Source: Kiritimatiellia bacterium (GTDB lineage Bacteria > Verrucomicrobiota > Kiritimatiellia > RFP12 > UBA1067). From it: DNA of 9,887 nt. The notes under the pieces are model-generated. The model was not told the DNA's origin, searched no databases, and saw nothing but the letters and a program-made list of their open reading frames with translations. Of the stretch, positions 1-5,598 are shown one piece after another; the first letter of the stretch is position 1, and the number at the start of each line of letters is the position of its first letter. Position numbers and translations under genes: made by a program. Location of the stretch: NCBI GenBank assembly GCA_016303225.1, contig JAEDMC010000115.1, forward strand, positions 1 to 9,887, given 5' to 3'.

Positions 1-1
1 G

Positions 2-682
2 GGGGCGATTGGGGAGTGGTTTGTCTCGCGGATGCTGAAGGGCGGATTGCCGGAGACTGACTATATCATCCTGAATGACGTGTACCTTCCGTTGCCGGAC
101 GGGACGACGACGCAGGTCGACCATATTGTCGTGTCGCGTTACGGCATCTTTGCGGTTGAGACGAAGAACTATTCGGGATGGATCTTCGCAGACGCGAATT
201 CCAAGGTCTGGACGCAGACCATCTACCGCAAGAAGAGCACGTTCCAAAATCCGATGCGGCAGAACTACCGGCATGTCTGCGCGATTGCGGACAACCTGGG
301 TATCGACAAGTCGTATGTGAAGGGCGTCGTGGTGTTTATCGGCGGCAGCACGTTCAAGACCGAGCGTCCCGAGGGCGTGGTCTATGCGGGCGGTGTCGCG
401 AAGTACATCCGGTCCGTGAACGTGCCGATCATCAAGGACAAGCAGGTTCCCGAAATCGCCTCGGCCATCGCGGAGTGGCAGGCGACGCTGTCACGCAAAC
501 AGGTCTCATCCCATGTCGCCAATTTGAAGAAGTCACATCAGGCCGTCGCCGAATCCGATGCGCCCGCATGCCCCCGTTGTGGCGCGCCGATGGTCCTGCG
601 GACCGCCCAAGCGACCGACAAGAAGTTCTTCGGCTGCAGCAACTATCCCCAATGCCGCGGCATGCGCCCGGTGGAGGCGTGA
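2..682 (+). CDS. NERD-domain nuclease-like protein with C-terminal topoisomerase-type zinc finger (5' end cut off)
   Basis: The reading frame is open from base 2, and the ten residues before the first in-window ATG (position 32) already fit the NERD family start (GAIGEWFVSR, like the usual G-x-x-GE helix). The true start therefore lies upstream and the ATG at 32 is internal. Counting from that ATG, the domain shows LNDVYLP, then QVDH with D30, then VETKN with E43 and K45. These are the D...ExK residues of the PD-(D/E)xK nuclease fold expected for NERD. The C-terminus carries CPRC (C180, C183) and FGCSNYPQC (C202, C208), a four-cysteine finger like those at the end of topoisomerase I. NERD plus this finger is a known pairing and suggests a DNA-processing role; the substrate is unknown. 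The gene ends with TGA at 680-682 and has no close downstream partner. Confidence 0.88.
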   Translation, partial: GAIGEWFVSRMLKGGLPETDYIILNDVYLPLPDGTTTQVDHIVVSRYGIFAVETKNYSGWIFADANSKVWTQTIYRKKSTFQNPMRQNYRHVCAIADNLGIDKSYVKGVVVFIGGSTFKTERPEGVVYAGGVAKYIRSVNVPIIKDKQVPEIASAIAEWQATLSRKQVSSHVANLKKSHQAVAESDAPACPRCGAPMVLRTAQATDKKFFGCSNYPQCRGMRPVEA

Positions 683-702
683 CGGAGACGTGACGATGGG
701 AC

Positions 703-758
703 GGCGGATTTTCCTTCCGCCTCTCAGGGGGTTATGATGCGGCGTCGGAAGGAATTTT
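703..758 (+). other. Inverted repeats just after the NERD gene
   Basis: Two overlapping dyads lie 20 nt after the NERD stop codon. GGCGGA (703-708) pairs with TCCGCC (716-721). TTCCTTCCG (711-719) pairs with CGGAAGGAA (746-754), which is followed by TTTT. The second has a 26-nt loop, so it is a poor intrinsic terminator. The two share bases and cannot both form. They could help end the NERD transcript, but the evidence is weak. Confidence 0.3.
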
Positions 759-807
759 GACGCGGCAGGAAAATCTGGCGGGCCGTAGTAAAGGCATTGC
801 TCAGTCG

Positions 808-833
808 GCGACGGGCGGGGATCCGTCGCGTTT
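808..833 (+). terminator. Possible intrinsic terminator for the NERD gene
   Basis: A 7-bp GC-rich perfect stem, GCGACGG (808-814) with CCGTCGC (823-829), encloses an 8-nt loop and is followed directly by GTTT (830-833). This is terminator-like, but the T run is short and the site is 125 nt past the stop codon. An 8-bp arm pair, AAAGGCAT (790-797) and ATGCCTTT (857-864), surrounds it. Confidence 0.35.
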
Positions 834-846
834 AGAAAAGCGGGGA

Positions 847-956
847 GAAGCCGCATATGCCTTTCAGTCGATGGTAAACATCTGAAGGTCGACTGCGGCT
901 TCGGACTCGACCATTCGAAAAAGCTCAGATGCACTTTTGCTCAGATGCTCAGATGC
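847..956. other. Palindrome-rich untranslated segment, possible structured RNA or binding-site cluster
   Basis: No convincing gene occupies 683-1034. This part holds nested perfect dyads. GAAGCCG (847-853) pairs with CGGCTTC (896-902), enclosing CAGTCGA (865-871) with TCGACTG (889-895) and a small GATG/CATC tip (870-873 with 879-882; this tip shares bases with the inner arm). A competing hairpin, GGTCGA (887-892) with TCGACC (907-912), would break the inner stem. CATCTGA (879-885) can pair with any of three TCAGATG copies. The ten-base word GCTCAGATGC occurs at 923-932, 939-948 and 947-956, in register with an 8-bp period. Mutually exclusive pairings resemble an attenuator or cis-regulatory RNA, but the nearest recognised promoter is downstream, so which transcript (if any) contains it is unclear. 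Confidence 0.4.
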
Positions 957-959
957 CGA

Positions 960-995
960 GGTCGGTCAAGACCGCGCTAGCGGTGTTGACCGACC
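960..995. promoter_or_regulatory. 16-bp inverted repeat, operator-like
   Basis: GGTCGGTCAAGACCGC (960-975) and GCGGTGTTGACCGACC (980-995) are reverse complements except for one base, around a GCTA centre. No T run follows, so a terminator is unlikely. The dyad centre is about 55 bp before the predicted transcription start near 1033, where activators commonly bind. The promoter beside it lacks a good -35 box, which fits activator dependence. Half-sites contain a doubled GGTC. The cognate regulator is not in the window. Confidence 0.5.
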
Positions 996-1017
996 GAGTA
1001 CAGTCCGCATGGTGATT

Positions 1018-1034
1018 TGGTATAATACTTCACA
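1018..1034 (+). promoter_or_regulatory. Extended -10 promoter, nearly on the start codon
   Basis: TGGTATAAT (1018-1026) is a perfect extended -10 element (TGn-TATAAT). Only 8 nt separate it from the ATG at 1035, so transcription should begin at about 1032-1035 and the mRNA would have no room for a Shine-Dalgarno site. No good -35 box is seen at the expected place (about 998-1003). This promoter probably drives the five-gene operon that follows. Confidence 0.65.
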
Positions 1035-2384
1035 ATGAAGCGAGTGATGATGCAGCTGTTCAGGTCGTTGGTGACGGTGATCGTGGTTGGCACGATGGCC
1101 GTGATGATCTTTTCGTTGAGGAGCGAGCTGGCGGTGGCCAAGGCCAAGGCGAAGGGTGGCGAATCGAAGTCCGTGATCGCGGACCGTCCGCACGTCTTCT
1201 CCATGAGCTGCAAGGTGTCGAGCTGCAACCAGGAGCTGAATACGCCGGAAGGCCGCGCGCGGGCGATTGAGTGGTTCCGCAAGAACCATATCACCAAGCT
1301 GTGGCTTGAGAGCTACCGTCACGCCGAGCGGGTGGAGACGAAGCTCTTGGAAGAGGAGCGCGACGCGTTCCGTGCGGCGGGCTTCGAGGTCTGCGGCATG
1401 ATCACGCCGACGAAGCTGAACGACCCGCCGGCGGGAGGCGAGGCGCCGTTTGTCGTGTGCTGGAGCGATCCGAAGGCGCAGGCGCGGCTGGCGGAAGAGT
1501 CGGCCCGTGCGGCGAAGGTCTTCGATACGATCATTGTCGACGACTTTCTCTTCTCGTCGTGCGACGACCGCTGCGAACGGTGCAAGGCGCTGAAGGAGAA
1601 GCGGATGCTGAAGGACTGGGGGATGTTCCGCCGCGAACTGATGAAGGAGATCGCCTGGGGAACGATCATTTGTGCGGGACGAAAGGCAAACCCGAACGTG
1701 CACTTCATCATCAAGTATCCGTGCTGGTACCAGAACTGGGCGAAAAACGGATACGATCCGGTTGCGGAGACGAGGATGTTCGGCGAGTGCTGGATCGGCA
1801 CCGAGACGCGGGACGCGAATCCCGATGCGGTGCAGGGCTGTTGCCTGATGGAGGCGATGGACCGCCTGACGGGCGGCAAGTGCGGCGGCGGATGGTATGA
1901 TGCGCTCGACTGCACGCCTGACAAGTTCGTGGAGCAGGCGCGTTACACGATTCTGGGCGGTGCGCGCGAGTCGCTCGTGCATTGCTACGACTACTTGCTG
2001 GCCAAGAATCCGGGATCGACGCCGTTCGGCGAGAAGGCTGACCGTTCCCACGCTTGCGCGGCGGCGTTCTCACGAGAGGTTGATGGCCTTGCGAAGCTCG
2101 CGGAGTTCCTGCGCGGGGCGGAACGCGAGGGGTGGAGTTGGAAGGTTGCGTTTGCGGGCAACAACACGGGAGTCTCATATCATGGTTTTCGCAAGGGAGG
2201 CAAGCACTATGTGGTGCTCCTGAACACGACAGACGAGACGCGCGGTTGGACATGCGAAGAGGGAAAGACTTTTCGTAAGATCCTTTCACTGCCTGACGAT
2301 GCGGCGGGCCGGGTCACGATGGACGGGCCAAAGAATCCGGCGGTAGTCCTCGAACCGCATGGCCTGTTGGTATTCGAGACCTGA
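1035..2384 (+). CDS. Exported glycoside-hydrolase-like protein, cysteine-rich
   Basis: 449 residues. A basic N-terminus (MKRVMMQLFR) and hydrophobic stretch at about 11-27 indicate a signal peptide or membrane anchor. The body resembles TIM-barrel sugar-hydrolase-like proteins: IIVDDFLF (167-173) ends a strand with two acidic residues, IIKYPCWY (225-232) and IGTETRD (254-260) look like further active-site strand ends, and GGGWYD (284-289) follows. The C-terminal 80 residues, ending VVLEPHGLLVFET, look like the small beta-sandwich that closes many glycosidases. I do not recognise a numbered GH family or substrate. It has 17 cysteines, including CDDRCERC at 176-183, which is unusual and could bind metal or form disulfides. 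Of the nearby ATGs (1035, 1047, 1050), 1035 gives the best signal sequence and lies directly under the promoter, implying a leaderless or near-leaderless mRNA. First gene of the operon. Confidence 0.75.
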   Translation: MKRVMMQLFRSLVTVIVVGTMAVMIFSLRSELAVAKAKAKGGESKSVIADRPHVFSMSCKVSSCNQELNTPEGRARAIEWFRKNHITKLWLESYRHAERVETKLLEEERDAFRAAGFEVCGMITPTKLNDPPAGGEAPFVVCWSDPKAQARLAEESARAAKVFDTIIVDDFLFSSCDDRCERCKALKEKRMLKDWGMFRRELMKEIAWGTIICAGRKANPNVHFIIKYPCWYQNWAKNGYDPVAETRMFGECWIGTETRDANPDAVQGCCLMEAMDRLTGGKCGGGWYDALDCTPDKFVEQARYTILGGARESLVHCYDYLLAKNPGSTPFGEKADRSHACAAAFSREVDGLAKLAEFLRGAEREGWSWKVAFAGNNTGVSYHGFRKGGKHYVVLLNTTDETRGWTCEEGKTFRKILSLPDDAAGRVTMDGPKNPAVVLEPHGLLVFET

Positions 2385-2405
2385 TGAATTTGTCCTGAAT
2401 CCCCT

Positions 2406-3419
2406 ATGCGAATGGATGCCATGAATGTGACGCTTGAATTTGATTGGAAGTCCGACTTTCCTAAAGCGAGGAAGGCGGCGCTGGTGACAGACTCGAATGT
2501 CGACCGGCTTTACGGCGATATGATTGTCCGGCAGATCGAGGACACGGGCCTGCAGGTCGAGCGCATCGTCTTCCCGGCGGGCGAGAAGTCGAAGACGCTC
2601 GAGACCTACGCGGAGCTGGTGCGCGGATTCGCCGCGCTGGGCCTCACCCGCACGGACTTTGCGATTGCGCTCGGTGGCGGGGTGGTCGGAGACCTCACGG
2701 GATTTGCCGCGGCGACTTATATGCGCGGCATCGGGTTCGTGCAGGTTCCGACGACCTTGCTGGCGATGGTCGATTCGTCGATTGGCGGCAAGACCGGCGT
2801 GGACATTCCCGAGGGCAAGAACCTGGTCGGCGCGTTTCATCTGCCGAAGCGGATCATTCGCAACGCCGGCTTTCTGGAGACGCTGCCTGAGAAGGAGATG
2901 AAGAACGGCCTCGCCGAGATGATCAAGACGGCCGTGCTGTTTGACGCGGAAATGTTCGCTGCACTTCGTGAATTATCCACAAAGGGGGCACAAGGAGAGC
3001 GCAAGGAAGAATTGAAAAAATGGGTTGAGCGCTGCGCACAGTGGAAGCAGAAGATTGTTGACGAAGATTTCAAGGAAGGCGGGAAGAGGAAGCTCCTCAA
3101 CCTTGGGCACACCTTCGGCCATGCGATCGAGGCTGCAAGCAACTTTCAGCTTGGCCATGGTGAGTGCGTGGCGATCGGCATGCGCATTGTCGACAGGGAT
3201 GTCCCCGAGATCGGCGAAATACTTGATCTTTACGGCTTTCCGCAAATTGAGGATGTCTTTGCGCCCCCCTTGTGCCTCTCTGCGGCGAAAATACTTGAAT
3301 TGATTGCCAATGATAAGAAGCGGTCGGGCGAAACGATTACGCTGATCGTGCCGCGGAAGGTCGGCGAATGTGAGCTTGTGGAAACGCCGATGAACGACCT
3401 CGGGGGTTGGCTGGCATGA
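2406..3419 (+). CDS. aroB: 3-dehydroquinate synthase (short form)
   Basis: Converts DAHP to 3-dehydroquinate, the second step of the shikimate pathway; cytoplasmic, NAD- and metal-dependent. The 337 residues show GGGVVGDLTGF (90-100), YMRG (105-108), VPTTLLAMVDSSIGGKTG (114-131) and GKNLVGAFH (137-145). The metal ligands E171 (AEMIK), H235 (NLGHTFGH) and H251 (HGE) are present. Substrate-binding residues D123, K129, N139, K174, R228 and N232 are also in place, which favours true dehydroquinate synthase over related sugar-phosphate cyclases. After HGECVAIGM the helical segment is about 11 residues shorter than in E. coli AroB. The start is uncertain: ATGs at 2406, 2412 and 2421 are all in frame, none with a clear ribosome binding site, and 2421 (MNVTLEFDW) is also plausible. 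It starts 21 nt after the previous gene and its TGA overlaps the aroA ATG, so the two are probably translationally coupled. Confidence 0.95.
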   Translation: MRMDAMNVTLEFDWKSDFPKARKAALVTDSNVDRLYGDMIVRQIEDTGLQVERIVFPAGEKSKTLETYAELVRGFAALGLTRTDFAIALGGGVVGDLTGFAAATYMRGIGFVQVPTTLLAMVDSSIGGKTGVDIPEGKNLVGAFHLPKRIIRNAGFLETLPEKEMKNGLAEMIKTAVLFDAEMFAALRELSTKGAQGERKEELKKWVERCAQWKQKIVDEDFKEGGKRKLLNLGHTFGHAIEAASNFQLGHGECVAIGMRIVDRDVPEIGEILDLYGFPQIEDVFAPPLCLSAAKILELIANDKKRSGETITLIVPRKVGECELVETPMNDLGGWLA

Positions 3420-4420
3420 AGAAGGTCATTCAGCCGGGGCGGCGGTGCGGCACGGTGACCGTGCCGTCCTCGAAGTCAATCGCGCACCGCGAGCTCATCG
3501 CGGCGGCGCTTTCGGGCGTGGAGCCGCCCCTGATTCGCGGCGAATCGAAGGATACGCTTGCGACGCGCAATTGCCTGAAGGCGATGATGTCCGGAGATCC
3601 CGTCTGGCCGTGCGGGGAAAGTGGGACGACCCTGCGACTTCTTGAACCGATCGCGGGTGTAATGGGCTGGAAGGGTTGCTTCAAGTGCGAAGGACGGCTC
3701 GGAGAACGTCCGCGTATGCCGTTCGAGAAGAAAAACCGCTATGAGATTCCCGGCAACATCTCCTCACAGTTCATTTCAGGTCTGCTGATGGCGCTGCCGC
3801 TCGCAGACTGGGACAGCGAAATCGTCATCGACGGTCCTCTTCAGAGCGAGGCCTATGTGCGTCTCACGCAAGATACTCTCCGGGCGTCGGGCGTCAATTT
3901 TGACAAAGTCGGTCAGACCTACTTTGTCAAAGGCGGACAGCGCTATCATTTTGCGGGCGGGGGCGAGGTCGAGGGAGACTGGTCGCAGGCCGCCTTCTTT
4001 TTGGCCATGGGCGTCGAGGCGAAGGGGCTCAAGGCTGACTCGCGCCAGGGTGATAAGGCGGTCGTTGACTTGCTGGCCGCGATTCGCGGAGGAGCGAAGA
4101 CGATTGATGTTGCTCAGACGCCCGACCTCTATCCTTGCCTTGCGGCGTATGTCGCGGCGACGGAACGTGAGGTGACTTTTACCGGAACGGAGCGCTTGCG
4201 TTTCAAAGAGAGCGATCGGATCGCATCGACGGCGGCGCTCATTGAGGCGGTGAAGACCGGCAAGCCGGTCAACACGTTTGGAGACCATCGCATTGCGATG
4301 TCCGCTGCGGTGATGGCATGTTACGCCAAGCGTCCGGTGACGATCGAAGGCGCGGAGTGCGTCGCGAAGTCGTATCCCGGCTTCTGGGATGATTTTGAAC
4401 AGTTGAGCAAGGCAAGCTGA
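3416..4420 (+). CDS. aroA: EPSP synthase (3-phosphoshikimate 1-carboxyvinyltransferase), unusually small
   Basis: Transfers the enolpyruvyl group of PEP to shikimate-3-phosphate; cytoplasmic. ATG 3416 overlaps the aroB stop as ATGA, a better start than the in-frame TTG at 3407. The result is 334 residues, against about 427 in E. coli. Functional residues are all found: K20, S21 and R25 (PSSKSIAHR), CGESGTTLR (66-74), R98 (GERP), SSQ (116-118), S144/Y147, QGD (211-213), D237 (TPDLYP), KESDR with E265 and R268, DHR with H291 and R292, and K318 (AKSYPGF). Comparing spacings with remembered E. coli numbering, about 50 residues are missing before SSQ, about 20 between SSQ and the catalytic Asp, and about 18 between KESDR and DHR. 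The frame is intact and motifs are undamaged, so it looks trimmed but functional. Glyphosate response cannot be judged from sequence. Confidence 0.93.
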   Translation: MKKVIQPGRRCGTVTVPSSKSIAHRELIAAALSGVEPPLIRGESKDTLATRNCLKAMMSGDPVWPCGESGTTLRLLEPIAGVMGWKGCFKCEGRLGERPRMPFEKKNRYEIPGNISSQFISGLLMALPLADWDSEIVIDGPLQSEAYVRLTQDTLRASGVNFDKVGQTYFVKGGQRYHFAGGGEVEGDWSQAAFFLAMGVEAKGLKADSRQGDKAVVDLLAAIRGGAKTIDVAQTPDLYPCLAAYVAATEREVTFTGTERLRFKESDRIASTAALIEAVKTGKPVNTFGDHRIAMSAAVMACYAKRPVTIEGAECVAKSYPGFWDDFEQLSKAS

Positions 4421-4425
4421 AGATC

Positions 4426-5598
4426 ATGAAGAGACTGTGTTGGCTGGTTACGCTGATTGCAGGGACAGTGTCCGCGGCGATTCCGTTCAAGAACGGGACA
4501 AGGTTCGCGCTGAAGGACGTGCCGGGCGAACTGGTCGTTGAACGGCGGGCGGGCGAGCCCGTGCGATTCGCGCTGGAGGAGAACGGCACGACGGGCTATC
4601 AGTGGGCGGCCGAGTGGAACACAAACGAGTGCGAGGTCATCCTCGACCATCGAGGTCCCGGTGGCGACCAGCGGGTCTGCGGTGCGGCGGGGACGCTGAA
4701 TGTCGCCGTGACGAGCAAGATCTACACGCCCGCGCGGATCGAGTTTGCGTATCGGAGGCCGTGGGAAAAGGGCGTGAAGCCGATCCGTGCGCTCAAGCTG
4801 ATCGTCTATACGGTCGGCGAGGCGAAGAGCCCGATCTATCCGAGGAACGCGGTCAACCGGCTCCTGAAGGCGGAGTGCGCGAAGCGCGGCATCGTGCTCA
4901 CCGACTGGCATCTCCACATCCGCGGCGGAATGACGCCGGAGATGGCGCTTCAGCGCGAGCGGGATTCGGGCATCCGGTCGACGGCGATGGAGAACCACGG
5001 ACGCGAATGGGAGATCTACGATGACGCGAAGCTTGTCGCCTTCGCGAAACGGTCGCGCGCGGTGAATCCGAAAATGCCGGTCGGCATTCAGGTGAACGAC
5101 CGTGACTGGTCTGAGAAGATCGCGCCGGAGACGCGTGCGCAGTTCGACTATATCCTTGCGGACACGATGATCATGGGCAAGCTCCCGTCCGGACGCGACA
5201 ACCGGCTCTGGATGGTGAAGGAGGTTCGCGATCCAGACAAGTGGATGGCGGACTACTTCGCGCACACGATGCGCATTCTCGACGAACCGATTTCCATTTT
5301 GGCGAATCCGACCTACCTCCCCGAGCCGCTGGCGGGTGACTATGATCGCCTCTGGACCGAGGAACGGATGCGGGCGGTGATCGCGAAGGCCGTGAAGAAG
5401 GGCATCGCGCTCGAGATCCAGGCCGAGTCTCCCTATCCGCGTCCGCAGTTCCTGAAGCTTGCGAAGGAAATGGGCGCGAAGTTCTCTTTTGGTTCGAACA
5501 ATTTCGATCCGACGCCGAAAGACCTCTCCCGCTGGCTGGAGGCAATCACCTGGCTCGACCTGAAGGCCTCGGACATCTGGATGCCAAGCAAGAGATGA
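4426..5598 (+). CDS. Exported fusion of a chagasin-like (I42) inhibitor domain and a PHP-type phosphoesterase domain
   Basis: 390 residues. A signal peptide (MKRLCWLVTLIAGTVSA, likely cut after A17 or A18) directs export. Residues about 25-132 match the chagasin/I42 cysteine-protease-inhibitor fold through its three binding loops: NGTTGYQW (53-60, family NPTTGY), GAAGT (86-90) and RRPWE (110-114, family RPW). Residues about 155-388 match a PHP-like family: TDWHLH (159-164, metal ligands H162 and H164), ENHG (189-192), ADT with D246, NPTYLP (294-299), ALEIQ with E330, and FGSNNFD (355-361). The final PHP position, usually an Asp-x-His pair, is replaced here, so the metal site is not canonical. 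Substrate unknown. The gene begins 5 nt after aroA and its TGA overlaps the next ATG. I do not know of this domain pairing; the domain calls themselves are firm. Confidence 0.85.
   Translation: MKRLCWLVTLIAGTVSAAIPFKNGTRFALKDVPGELVVERRAGEPVRFALEENGTTGYQWAAEWNTNECEVILDHRGPGGDQRVCGAAGTLNVAVTSKIYTPARIEFAYRRPWEKGVKPIRALKLIVYTVGEAKSPIYPRNAVNRLLKAECAKRGIVLTDWHLHIRGGMTPEMALQRERDSGIRSTAMENHGREWEIYDDAKLVAFAKRSRAVNPKMPVGIQVNDRDWSEKIAPETRAQFDYILADTMIMGKLPSGRDNRLWMVKEVRDPDKWMADYFAHTMRILDEPISILANPTYLPEPLAGDYDRLWTEERMRAVIAKAVKKGIALEIQAESPYPRPQFLKLAKEMGAKFSFGSNNFDPTPKDLSRWLEAITWLDLKASDIWMPSKR

Noticed and set aside
533..934. Minus-strand frame covering most of the 683-1034 gap
   Set aside because: Overlaps the zinc-finger end of the NERD gene, has proline/arginine-rich unstructured sequence and no motif.
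986..991. TTGACC as a -35 box for the promoter at 1021
   Set aside because: The spacer would be 29 bp, far from 17; the bases belong to the inverted repeat.
1560..1584. Radical SAM enzyme because of CxxxCxxC
   Set aside because: The motif is in the middle of an exported barrel-like protein, with no SAM-binding context.
966..2051. Long minus-strand open frame (361 codons) opposite the glycosidase-like gene
   Set aside because: Arginine- and histidine-rich shadow of a GC-rich gene; no recognisable motif. The + strand product has a signal peptide and conserved-looking strand ends.
3407..3415. TTG start for aroA three codons upstream
   Set aside because: ATG at 3416 forms the usual ATGA overlap with aroB and begins the typical N-terminus.
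2406..3419. Secondary-metabolite sugar-phosphate cyclase in place of AroB
   Set aside because: Residues typical of dehydroquinate synthase are in place and the gene is coupled to aroA.
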